This document shows positions 8,532 through 16,834 of a DNA stretch of 64,000 bases, piece after piece. The position numbers were made by a program, and so were the translations under genes. Source of the DNA: Planctomycetota bacterium (GTDB lineage Bacteria; Planctomycetota; Phycisphaerae; UBA1845); NCBI GenBank assembly GCA_024275565.1, contig JAJRYY010000052.1, forward strand, positions 1 through 64,000, given 5' to 3'. The notes beneath the pieces were generated by a model, which saw only the letters and a list, made by a program, of their open reading frames with translations, did not search any database and had not been told where the DNA came from. The first letter of the stretch is position 1; each line of letters begins with the position of its first letter.

Positions 8532-9728
8532 TCATCCATTGCTCGAACCCATTGTCAGGATCGGCAGCAGCAATGCAAACGCGATCGCACCGACGGCGAG
8601 CGCCATACCAACCAGCAGGGCGGGTTCCACAATGCGAACCGACATATCAATCATCCGAGCAGTACGCGTTTCATGCGTCTCGGCGATCTGAACGAGTACG
8701 TTTTCCAGATTGTTGCTCTCCTCAGCCACCGCAATCATGCTCAATATGTCGCCCGGAAAAAAACCGCTCTCACCCAGAGGAACCGAAAGCGTCTCTCCGC
8801 GACGCACATTCTCGGTCGCGTTTGCAATATGCTCGGAAAGGACGCGGTTACCGGCGGAGTCTTTTGCGATATCAAGCGACTGCAGGATCGGCACGCCATT
8901 CTGCAACAGCGTCCCGAGGATACGGCAAAAACGACTCACCGCCACCATCGTGATCAGATTGCCAACGATGGGCGCTTTCAATTTTGCGATCTCTAAAAAC
9001 CGCTGCCCCGCCTCACTGCGGCGGGCCATCCGAATGCCAACGATCGCCACGATGATGAATGCGATGATGTATCCGTACTGGGTCAATAAAATGTCGCACC
9101 CGCCAAAGACGACATGCGTCATGAAATTGTAATTCTCTACCTTCAGGTGATCCCGCAACTTGGGTACGACAAACGCCATAATGAAGATGACAACCGCGAG
9201 GCCTAGAAATGCAAGCACAGCCGGATAGATCATGGCTCCGGTCAGCTTTCCGCGAAGCTCATCCTGCTTCTCAGAAAAAATCGCCAACCGCGCCAACGCA
9301 TCTTCCAGAAAACCACCATGCTCACCCGCACGGATCATCGAGCAATGCAGCTCTGTGAAAATGTGAGTGTGCTTTATCATGCAATCCGCAAGCGTCGCAC
9401 CACCCACCACCTCTTCACGCACCTCCTTCAGCACTTGAAGCAACGCCGGCGGAGCCCCATCCTGAGTACTCAACACGTCCAAGGCACGAAGCATCGGAAC
9501 GCCCGCTCGGAGAAGGTCCGATAATTGCTGGTAAAACGTCGCAAGATGGCGCTGCTTGATCCCCCTGCGATGCCCCGTCACCGTCTTCTGTGCGTCTTCA
9601 CGGACGTCCACCGGGAAAAGTGATCGCTCTCGAAGCAGATTCAGCGCGACTTGACGGTTCTCAGCCGTCAACGCCCCCCTGACGTGGGCTCCGCTCTCCT
9701 CGACCGCTTTGTATGCATAGGTGGGCAA
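8532..9728 (-). CDS. gspF: GspF/PilC-type inner-membrane platform protein
   Basis: 398 aa, the normal length for GspF. The N-terminus MPTYAYKAVEESGAHVRGAL is the family signature, and two repeated cytoplasmic helical domains follow (FYQQLSDLLRAGVPMLRALD; FCRILGTLLQNGVPILQSLD), each ahead of membrane helices (about 170-195, 220-240 and 370-392). The protein recruits GspE and anchors the pseudopilus. The start codon is TTG at 9728 with AGGCGA upstream. A good sigma70-like promoter lies about 45 bp further up, so this appears to be the first gene of the pseudopilin operon. Confidence 0.95.
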   Translation of the reverse strand: MPTYAYKAVEESGAHVRGALTAENRQVALNLLRERSLFPVDVREDAQKTVTGHRRGIKQRHLATFYQQLSDLLRAGVPMLRALDVLSTQDGAPPALLQVLKEVREEVVGGATLADCMIKHTHIFTELHCSMIRAGEHGGFLEDALARLAIFSEKQDELRGKLTGAMIYPAVLAFLGLAVVIFIMAFVVPKLRDHLKVENYNFMTHVVFGGCDILLTQYGYIIAFIIVAIVGIRMARRSEAGQRFLEIAKLKAPIVGNLITMVAVSRFCRILGTLLQNGVPILQSLDIAKDSAGNRVLSEHIANATENVRRGETLSVPLGESGFFPGDILSMIAVAEESNNLENVLVQIAETHETRTARMIDMSVRIVEPALLVGMALAVGAIAFALLLPILTMGSSNG

Positions 9729-9772
9729 TGGTGATCGCCTATCGTAAAATCCGTGTTCGTTTTCTTGACGTT

Positions 9773-9801
9773 ACTCTATTCCTGCCAACAACTTACGTCA
9801 A
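9773..9801 (-). promoter_or_regulatory. Predicted sigma70-like promoter for gspF operon
   Basis: Read on the minus strand: TTGACG (9801-9796), a 17-bp spacer, then TAGAGT (9778-9773). It lies 45 bp before the TTG start of gspF. A second TATAAT-like hexamer occurs at 9852-9847 without a matching -35 box. Confidence 0.5.
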
Positions 9802-9984
9802 TCAGGGTGGCCAGAATGCGCGCAGCACAGCAGCCCACCTCGAAGAATTATACACCTCTGAAGCTCAAAAATTGCACTCCAAAACGGAAGGCTGGGAGAC
9901 TGATGTGTCCTGAAGTGTCACTTCAATGAGCGTCGCGCCACTGGTATGCGGGTGGCGACGTGTCCGTCAGTGTTCCCTGGATCG

Positions 9985-11640
9985 TTATGGGACGGTGAAG
10001 GCTTGTTGAAACAGACCCATATCTGTGAGGTCCACGTCCCAGTCGCGATCGAAATCGAGCAGTTCGCAACCGGGCGTGGTCTTGGCTGCTTCTCCCCAAA
10101 GTCGCGGACCTGTCAGACAGTCGTTGAACTGTGCGAAGTAGGTTAAGTCAATATCCCCGTCGAAATCCAGATCACCCACAGGGTCGCGAAACGCGTACAG
10201 CTTATTATCGCGTGAACTTACATACAGCGTACCATCCGGTGCAAGCATAGGCGACGCGGTAACCTGTTGCTTCATCGGCATCGTCCATAGCTCGGTCCCA
10301 TCCGTCCGAACAGCCTGCACCCATCCAAAAAACGGCGGCCACTGCGAGCAAAAGTAAATCGTCCCGTCACCACCCACAATGGGTGCATTAAAGATATTCC
10401 CCATTGCATTGAACCGCCATATCTCCTTACCCTCGGGCGATACCGCGAATAAAATGCCTTCATTCCCTGCAGTCGCAGTATAAATCGTCCCATCGTGACC
10501 AACAGCCACAGTCCCACGGTTCAGTTGCTCACACCAGAATCGCCATTCCTCTTCGCCAGTCTCAGCGTCAATCGAGTAAAGGTATCGATCTTGGGACCCG
10601 ACATAAACGTGACCATCGTAGATCACAGGGGTTCCGTAAATTTCGCGTTCCGTAGGAAAACTCCAAATTTCTTCATGAGTAAACGGATCCAGACCTTTTA
10701 GTCTCCGTCCGCCTGGGCCACCGGCGGACGTCAACAGCAGGGGCCAATCGAGGCTTGGCGCGTCAATGACAAGACCACCAACTTGTTCGGTCCACACCTC
10801 GCTTCCATCCTCCATCAGACGCGCGTACATGGTCCCAAATGCATCGGGATTGTATACGACGCCATTCGGGTCAATAACCGGGACTTCGTTGTGAAACCCA
10901 ATGGGAGACTGGAACGTCCAGAGTTCCTCGCCTAACTCCGCACCATGGCAATACAATTTGGCAAAAGGTGGAACATCTCCCCACACCACGCGACCATCCC
11001 ATATAGCAGCACCGCGTGGTATGTCACCATCGGTCTCCATCCATAGAATTTCCTGTGTAGAAGTATCGACTCCTGTCATGCCATCCGCCGTTCCCACAAA
11101 TATACGCCCATGAGCATCCATGACGGGACTCGCTTCCAGAATTACTTCGGATGGGAAATCGCTGATCAGGAGGGACCAGTCGATCCGTGGTGTCCTGGGA
11201 CCCATGGTCGATGTGCGCGCAATGCGTGTCGTGGTTCGTCCCCAAAACGGCCAGGGATCAACACCGTCGTCTGTTGGAACGTCAATAATGGTCACGTCAA
11301 GTGCATCGTCCACGGTAACATCGCCGGAAGTGAAGCTCGCACTCAATACGATCAGTTGGTCTTTGAAAACCATCCCGGTGGTCAATCGCCCGAACTGATC
11401 GACTGAAGCGGAGGTGTCCGGGTCTACAGACCAGTTGCTCTGCAACGTCACCTCGAACGACTGTCCATTGTCAAACAAGGCAGTTGCGATGTAGTCGGCG
11501 TCGCTGTCTTCCGGAACAGCCGACAAACCGTCGATCGTCAACGACACGGGAATTTGCCCCATCGCCGGCGCGACCAGAACGAATACAAGAATCGATCTCA
11601 TTGATCGAAGGCGCGATTGCATAGTGTTGATAGTCGTCAT
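9985..11640 (-). CDS. Secreted PQQ-like beta-propeller protein with dockerin-like tail
   Basis: 551 aa. The N-terminus (LRSMRSILVFVLVAPAMGQ) is a signal peptide. A bacterial Ig-like (Big_2) domain at about 30-120 (LTIDGLSAVPEDSDADYIA) is followed by repeated PQQ-propeller blades (YVGSQDRYLYSIDAETGEEEW, LYVSSRDNKLYAF). The C-terminus has two acidic repeats, GDLDFDGDIDLTYFAQFNDC and LLDFDRDWDVDLTDMGLFQQ, which match the dockerin-type calcium-binding tail common in secreted planctomycete proteins. Lying between gspF and gspE, it could be a substrate of this secretion system, but its position alone does not prove that. Enzymatic function is unknown; PQQ-type blades are often structural. Confidence 0.85.
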   Translation of the reverse strand: MTTINTMQSRLRSMRSILVFVLVAPAMGQIPVSLTIDGLSAVPEDSDADYIATALFDNGQSFEVTLQSNWSVDPDTSASVDQFGRLTTGMVFKDQLIVLSASFTSGDVTVDDALDVTIIDVPTDDGVDPWPFWGRTTTRIARTSTMGPRTPRIDWSLLISDFPSEVILEASPVMDAHGRIFVGTADGMTGVDTSTQEILWMETDGDIPRGAAIWDGRVVWGDVPPFAKLYCHGAELGEELWTFQSPIGFHNEVPVIDPNGVVYNPDAFGTMYARLMEDGSEVWTEQVGGLVIDAPSLDWPLLLTSAGGPGGRRLKGLDPFTHEEIWSFPTEREIYGTPVIYDGHVYVGSQDRYLYSIDAETGEEEWRFWCEQLNRGTVAVGHDGTIYTATAGNEGILFAVSPEGKEIWRFNAMGNIFNAPIVGGDGTIYFCSQWPPFFGWVQAVRTDGTELWTMPMKQQVTASPMLAPDGTLYVSSRDNKLYAFRDPVGDLDFDGDIDLTYFAQFNDCLTGPRLWGEAAKTTPGCELLDFDRDWDVDLTDMGLFQQAFTVP

Positions 11641-11836
11641 AGTGATGTGCTCCGCAGAGCTGTAGGGCGGGTTTCACCCGCCGCAATGAAAGAAAACGTC
11701 GCCCCGAGCAATACAGTACCCGGTATAAACAGCCGCAATCCCCATCGAAAACTGAAACGCAACAGTGACACGGGCAATCATATCAAACCCCACAACAAAT
11801 CTCCAAGAACAACATCTAATAATTTTTTGATTTTTT
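11641..11836. repeat. Divergent intergenic region with family-D repeat
   Basis: The gap between two divergent secreted-protein genes holds GTAGGGCGGGTTTCACCCGC at 11662-11681, followed by CGCAATGAA as at 3305. This is an inverted repeat GCGGGT/ACCCGC. An AT-rich stretch (TAATAATTTTTTGATTTTTTATTGG) then leads into the poly-C promoter. Confidence 0.7.
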
Positions 11837-11837
11837 A

Positions 11838-11865
11838 TTGGACTCCCCCCCCCCCAATCTACAAT
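11838..11865 (+). promoter_or_regulatory. Promoter-like element with C11 tract in the spacer
   Basis: TTGGAC (11838-11843) and TACAAT (11860-11865) are separated by 16 bp, of which 11 are a run of C (11845-11855). Initiation here would give a leader of about 65 nt before the beta-helix gene. The -35 match is weak and the -10 match good. Slippage in the C run would change the spacer length. Confidence 0.45.
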
Positions 11866-11936
11866 TGTGCGTACAAGGTCGAGGTCGCGTCATTGAGATG
11901 GCGACGCCAATACCTTCCACGGAAGGAGAACAGGGC

Positions 11937-13637
11937 ATGTCCGGAAAAATTTCACACAGAATATCGGTCGCAATGATTACGCTCACCTTTGTCGGCTTCG
12001 CACACGCTCAGCATAGCTTTTCACGCACAAAGACCGTTGATCCTTCCGGAAGCGCGGATTTCACAACAATACAGGCCGCAATTAACGCCTTTGGCGCCAT
12101 CGGCTTCAGGGGGACTGTACTGATTCACTCCGGAACCTACGCAGAGAACATTACGCTGAACGAATTTGATGAGAACATCGACCTTGTCGGAATCGACAGG
12201 GAAGGGGTCATCATCGCACCGTCCACAGGGGATGGTATCGTGATTACCAGCGGTACAGAGACATCGCGTAAAAACCTCATCAACAACCTGACAATCGTGA
12301 CCACGGACGGACACGGCATTAAGCTCGTCAAAGGCGGCACACCAGACATCGCGGGTATAATTATCGATGCAGTCACAATCGATGCAAATGGAACCGGACA
12401 GGAAGGAATTAACGCAGAAGACGCCAACGACATCCGCATTCTCAACTGCGACATTTCAAGTGATCTGGATACCGGAATCGAACTAAAGAACGCGGACGAT
12501 GTCTTCGTTCAGAACACACGCATCACAGCACGCGACTTTGAAGGGTTCGCCACACACGGCGTATGCAATGACATCACCTTGATGGATTGTCAGGTCTTTG
12601 GCGGCGAAACCGGTGTCCGTCTTCTAAAGGGAGATCGCCTTCTACTTCAGAACTGCGACATCGTAGGAGACAATTCGCTGGCAGCCGCACCCGTACCGCA
12701 CCAGGTGACCGGCGTGTTCTTCGATCGACTCAGCGGCGGCGGACCTGCAGAACCCCCCGCAGACATCCTCGCCATCGGTTGTCGCATATCAGCCGTCGCT
12801 ACCGGCCAGACCAGTTCCTCGCATTTCGCCACAGCAGTTCGGTCCGATACCGACACCTTCCCGCGCGTCGTGGATTGCACGCTCAATGCCAGTGCGAATG
12901 CAAAAAGCGTATACGGCGTCTTCGCCGGTGGCGGAAGCGATCTGGACCCTGTCGTGCGCGTGATCGGTGGTGAAATTATCACAGAGTGCGACGATGAAAA
13001 GGAAACCGAAGTCTGGGATTTGAGACGCGAAGATCCAACCAATGGAACAGGTATTCTGAAGATGAGTGGCACGCGTTGCTCGAAATGGCGCGGACCGATC
13101 CAGAGTGCGGAACGTCAACGCGACACCACACAGCGAACGATCAATGTAGCTGTTGCGTCATCAACTGCGATCCTTGGCGCCACGATTTTGAATGCCTCTG
13201 AGCAGAGCATTACTGCAGGTATTACCGATCCCGACGTATTCCGCGTCACCTCTGTCACAGGCAATCAGGCTGGGATGACTCAGGACGTCTATGTGATTGG
13301 AACCGACTGGGCCGATAACCCGATTACCGACAAAATCACATTGAGCGGTACAAGCACCGTCGTGGGGGTAAAACCATTCAAAACCGTCACAAAAATCATC
13401 TTACCAGCTCAGTCAGCAGCATTTCAAACAGTGAGCGCTGGAACGACCACGAAACTGGGACTGGCGTTTCCGATTTCCGCCGCCAGTGACCTTCTCCAGC
13501 AAGGCAGAAAAGCAAGTGCAGCCACGTCCTATACATTGGAATCTTCGGGCACGGTAGACTCAACCTACGCCACGATCGACGTAAGCACCATCACCGCCAG
13601 CGACAGCTTCGAATGGTACGCCCTCGCAAGTCAATAG
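11937..13637 (+). CDS. Secreted right-handed parallel beta-helix protein
   Basis: 566 aa from ATG 11937, preceded by GGAAGGAG; the upstream 33 codons in the track are discarded because they lack a ribosome site. The signal peptide is ISVAMITLTFVGFAHAQ. Residues from about 32 begin VDPSGSADFTTIQAAINAF, the usual entry to pectate-lyase-like beta-helices. Repeating coils follow (GTVLIHSGTYAENITL, IRILNCDISSDLDTGIELKN, VFVQNTRITARDFEGF). The C-terminal third is a separate beta-rich domain. Substrate and function are unknown. A CCTTCC-ac-GGAAGG hairpin overlaps the ribosome site and could limit translation. The gene converges on gspE. Confidence 0.85.
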   Translation: MSGKISHRISVAMITLTFVGFAHAQHSFSRTKTVDPSGSADFTTIQAAINAFGAIGFRGTVLIHSGTYAENITLNEFDENIDLVGIDREGVIIAPSTGDGIVITSGTETSRKNLINNLTIVTTDGHGIKLVKGGTPDIAGIIIDAVTIDANGTGQEGINAEDANDIRILNCDISSDLDTGIELKNADDVFVQNTRITARDFEGFATHGVCNDITLMDCQVFGGETGVRLLKGDRLLLQNCDIVGDNSLAAAPVPHQVTGVFFDRLSGGGPAEPPADILAIGCRISAVATGQTSSSHFATAVRSDTDTFPRVVDCTLNASANAKSVYGVFAGGGSDLDPVVRVIGGEIITECDDEKETEVWDLRREDPTNGTGILKMSGTRCSKWRGPIQSAERQRDTTQRTINVAVASSTAILGATILNASEQSITAGITDPDVFRVTSVTGNQAGMTQDVYVIGTDWADNPITDKITLSGTSTVVGVKPFKTVTKIILPAQSAAFQTVSAGTTTKLGLAFPISAASDLLQQGRKASAATSYTLESSGTVDSTYATIDVSTITASDSFEWYALASQ

Positions 13638-13652
13638 CACCTGTCTTGCAGA

Positions 13653-15323
13653 CTACGTTATTTTCGTCACGCGGACGATCTCTTCAAGCGTGGTGTCCCC
13701 CCGAAGCGCCTTCATAAATCCGTCCTCACGCATCGTTTTCAGACCCTTCTGCCGGGCGAGCTTGAACATCTCACCCGCCGACCCCCGTCTGACGACAATT
13801 TCCCGCATCTCATCGTCCATCATCACCAGCTCGAAAATGCCGAATCGACCCCGATACCCACTGTGGCGACACTCTCGACACCCGGTACCGCGGTAGAGCT
13901 TGTCCCCCGGCTGAAGCTGTAAATCTGAGGGCAACTGCGACGGATCGGGATCGTAGGCTTCCCGGCAGTCCTTGCATATCTTCCGCACGAGGCGTTGTGC
14001 CAAAATACCACCAATCGAACTGCTCACCAGGAAGGGTTCCACGCCCATATCCAGCAATCGCGTGTTGGCAGTCACCGCATCGTTCGTATGCAACGTGCTG
14101 AACACAACGTGACCGGTCAGCGACGCATTGATCGCCACCTCAGCCGTCTCCAGGTCCCGAATCTCACCGACCAGGATCACGTCCGGATCGTGTCGCAGGA
14201 AGGAGCGTAATCCGGAGGCAAACGTCAGACCGATCTTCGCATTGATGTTGATCTGCTGGATACCATCCAGGTGATACTCGACCGGATCCTCAATCGTCAG
14301 AATCTTGATTTTATCGGTCTTGATCGCGTTTAAGGCGGAGTAGAGCGTCGTCGTTTTGCCGGAACCGGTCGGACCCGTGACCAGAATAATGCCAAATGGC
14401 TGGGATATGACCTTGTTGAACCCCTCCAGCGCCTGATCTCGCATCCCCAGGACATCCAACCCCAGCATGGCAGAGGATTTGTCGAGAATTCGCATCACGA
14501 CCGCCCCGCCAAAGACCGTCGGGATGATGCTTACACGGAGGTCGACTTCGCGGTTGTTGGCCCGGATTTTGAACCCGCCATCCTGCGGGAGGCGATGCTC
14601 GGCGATGTTCAGGTTCGATAATATCTTGATACGCGAGACGATGGCTGAGTGAAATTGACTGATCTGGGGTGGGACATTGGCGGTCTGCAGCACACCGTCG
14701 ATTCGGTAGCGGATCTCCAGCCCGGACTCGTGCGGTTCGATATGGACGTCGCTTGCACGGTCGCGGATCGCTTCGAGGAGAATCTCGTTGACGAGCTTGA
14801 CGACGGTGGCTTCCTGAGCCATCTCGATGAGGTCTTTGTCGTCCTCATCCACATCGCCGATAATCTCCACATCGTCGCCGACCATGGCATCGATGGTCTC
14901 ACCACCGATCCCGTAATATTGCTTGATGACCCGGGCGATGTCGTCTTCTGTCGCCAGCATCGGCTCGACGCGAAGCCCCGTCAGCATCCGCAATTCATCA
15001 AAGGCGTAGAGATCGAACGCGTTGGCAGTCGCCACCCGCAAAGTGCCGTTTTCCCGCTCGACCGGAAAAAGACCGTAGCGATGGACCACCTTGGGCGGGA
15101 CGAGTTTCAGTATGTCTTCATCTACTTCGATGGTACTTAAATCGATGATTGGAATTGCAAGCTGGGCACCGATGGCTTCGAGGACGTCCCGTTCTGAGGC
15201 GAAACCCATATCGACCAGAGCACGTTCGATACGATCATTGGGCTTGTTGCAGCGTGAGCGTGCAGATTCAAGTTGCTCTTCAGTGATCCTGCCCTGTCTC
15301 AGAAGTTCGTCGCCAAGTGTCAC
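13653..15323 (-). CDS. gspE: GspE/PilB-family secretion ATPase
   Basis: 556 aa from GTG 15323. The N-terminal GspE/MshEN domain (residues 1-150) is followed by the catalytic core: Walker A GPTGSGKTTTLYSAL at about 316-330, the Asp box (ILTIEDPVEYHLDGIQQ), Walker B VILVGEIRDLETA, and the His box (GHVVFSTLHTNDA). A tetracysteine zinc motif lies at about 448-484 (CKDC...CREC). It powers pseudopilus assembly on the GspF/GspL platform. The gene is separated from gspF by two secreted-protein genes, and its upstream region is full of tandem repeats. Confidence 0.96.
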   Translation of the reverse strand: MTLGDELLRQGRITEEQLESARSRCNKPNDRIERALVDMGFASERDVLEAIGAQLAIPIIDLSTIEVDEDILKLVPPKVVHRYGLFPVERENGTLRVATANAFDLYAFDELRMLTGLRVEPMLATEDDIARVIKQYYGIGGETIDAMVGDDVEIIGDVDEDDKDLIEMAQEATVVKLVNEILLEAIRDRASDVHIEPHESGLEIRYRIDGVLQTANVPPQISQFHSAIVSRIKILSNLNIAEHRLPQDGGFKIRANNREVDLRVSIIPTVFGGAVVMRILDKSSAMLGLDVLGMRDQALEGFNKVISQPFGIILVTGPTGSGKTTTLYSALNAIKTDKIKILTIEDPVEYHLDGIQQININAKIGLTFASGLRSFLRHDPDVILVGEIRDLETAEVAINASLTGHVVFSTLHTNDAVTANTRLLDMGVEPFLVSSSIGGILAQRLVRKICKDCREAYDPDPSQLPSDLQLQPGDKLYRGTGCRECRHSGYRGRFGIFELVMMDDEMREIVVRRGSAGEMFKLARQKGLKTMREDGFMKALRGDTTLEEIVRVTKIT

Positions 15324-15660
15324 AAGTTATCCCATCTTGCCAGCAAGTCATTCCATCGTGCCTGTGTCGCCAAAGGTCCGGATTTCCGTCGAAATATGTC
15401 GAGACATGTCAAAATACGTCGAACATGTCGTTGCGCATCCGGATAATCTTCGTCAGGCGTCCCGAGACTCCAAGCCCCGGGATGGGCAAACCGAGGTCGC
15501 CCGCTGAGTTGTACGCATCAGTGTAGCGGCGGATTCAGAAAAATGTAGGATTCCGCGGACAGATTGAAATTTCGCGGACAGCTTGAAACAGTCGCCAGCG
15601 TCCGTTTTTGCGGTCGTGATCGCGCAGGTCTTTGCGGTCGTGATCGCCTCTTTCTGAATG
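15324..15660. repeat. Cluster of four different short tandem repeats upstream of gspE
   Basis: The region holds four separate duplications: CAAGTTATCCCATCTTGCC / CAAGTCATTCCATCGTGCC (15323-15362); AATATGTCGAGACATGTC / AAATACGTCGAACATGTCG (about 15392-15430); TTCCGCGGACAGATTGAAAT / TTCGCGGACAGCTTGAAACA (15551-15590); and two copies of TTTGCGGTCGTGATCGC (about 15606-15648). No gene is seen between gspE and the Flp pilin. Confidence 0.75.
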
Positions 15661-15819
15661 CGTTTCGTCAGGTCCGATAACCTGATCGATCATCCGATAA
15701 TGGGCAACGCTCAAATAATTGACAATAAAGCGTTTATATGACTTGCATGGCTGGGATTGCGAATCGTAGGTTGTCATCGTGGATGGCAGGGAAGCGTTGT
15801 ATATCGGTGGAGAAAGCCC

Positions 15820-16041
15820 ATGGAACGAGTGATGGCGAGTCTCAGGTTGTTTTTGTTAGATGAGGGCGGACCGACGGCGGTTGAATACGCTGTCATGATT
15901 GGCATTATCTCTGCGGCGGTCATCGTAGCCATGGGGTCTTTCGGCGATAAAGTGCAGTCGATTTATGTGCTTATTGACGAATCCGTGGATGTCCCGGAAG
16001 TGGGCGGTGGTGGTGGGACGGGTGCTGCTGGAGGTCCGTAA
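15820..16041 (+). CDS. flp: Flp/Fap-type (type IVb) pilin
   Basis: 73 aa from ATG 15820 with GGTGGAG upstream. The short leader MERVMASLRLFLLDEGG precedes PTAVEYAVMIGIISAAVIVA, where the Flp-family motif gives Glu at +5 after Gly cleavage. Pro at +1 is unusual. The C-terminus is a short Gly-rich tail (VGGGGGTGAAGGP). Flp pilins normally build Tad-type adhesive pili, but no tad genes are in this window. A clear terminator follows, so the pilin is probably transcribed alone at high level. Confidence 0.9.
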   Translation: MERVMASLRLFLLDEGGPTAVEYAVMIGIISAAVIVAMGSFGDKVQSIYVLIDESVDVPEVGGGGGTGAAGGP

Positions 16042-16045
16042 CAGG

Positions 16046-16077
16046 TTGCCAGGTGTGTGGCCTGGCGGTGTTTTTTC
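16046..16077 (+). terminator. Rho-independent terminator after flp pilin
   Basis: The stem GCCAGG/CCTGGC (16048-16066) with a 7-nt loop, followed by GGTG and TTTTTT, lies directly after the pilin stop codon. Confidence 0.8.
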
Positions 16078-16213
16078 AGTCTGGTAAGGGAAGCGGGTGG
16101 TGGTGTCGACGCGATGTCGAGCCACCCGCATGATTGCGCCCATGTCGCCGCGCAACCGCGCATCGCCCCTCCCCGCAAGGGCGTCTTATCTGCTTACCTG
16201 CCCGAAAGCCTGC

Positions 16214-16729
16214 TTACCTGCCCGAAAGGGCGCCGATCAGCGCTGTTGAGAGGAACGGTGCTGCGCTGATTCTGGCGTCGAACGATCCAAGCCCGCCGCT
16301 GTAGCGAATGATGACGGTGTCTCCGCACTCGAAATCGTCTCCATCGAAGAGTACGATTGTGTCGTCGTCCGGGCTGAAACCGATACCGGTGATAAGTTCG
16401 GCGTCCTTGGCCATCACTGCCCGAAACAGGTCGCAGTCGTAGCGTCTGTCCAGGGTGCTTCCCGGTTGTATGTTGGGTAGAAACTGTCGATTGATCCCAA
16501 TTCCTACGAGGTTTTCGCCAAGATTGGTGAATCCGAGGTCTTCGATTCTGACCGCACTGACATAAACCGACGGTTTTACTTCAAATTGTGTTTCGTTGAC
16601 GAGCTTGAGCGTGACTTCTTTCGGGATGACGCCCAGTGCGTTGAGCACACCAGATGTATTTCCGCATCCTGCGAGACATCCAGTGCCGATCAGAAGAACT
16701 GACAGTTGAGTCGTGATTCGTTTGAACAT
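16214..16729 (-). CDS. Small lipoprotein, unknown function
   Basis: 171 aa from ATG 16729, which has a strong AAGGAGG ribosome site; the much longer track ORF is the antisense shadow of the AIM24 gene and is rejected. The lipobox is LIGTGCLAGC, with lipidation likely at Cys 22 (or Cys 18). The mature part (EVTLKLVNETQFEVKPSVYVSA) is a beta-rich domain with a Cys pair (YDCDLFRA, DFECGDTV) and the end VIIRYSGGLGSFDARISA. It resembles other small planctomycete lipoproteins in style only. It is divergent from the AIM24 gene, so the two share a promoter region. Confidence 0.8.
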   Translation of the reverse strand: MFKRITTQLSVLLIGTGCLAGCGNTSGVLNALGVIPKEVTLKLVNETQFEVKPSVYVSAVRIEDLGFTNLGENLVGIGINRQFLPNIQPGSTLDRRYDCDLFRAVMAKDAELITGIGFSPDDDTIVLFDGDDFECGDTVIIRYSGGLGSFDARISAAPFLSTALIGALSGR

Positions 16730-16834
16730 GGCATTACCTCCTTGCAAGCCAATAGAGACTGCGTATGTTGCACCGTATGGAATGCTGTGGCAAGCCCTTT
16801 GGCTGTGATATCTTGAATGCGTAGGAGCATAACA

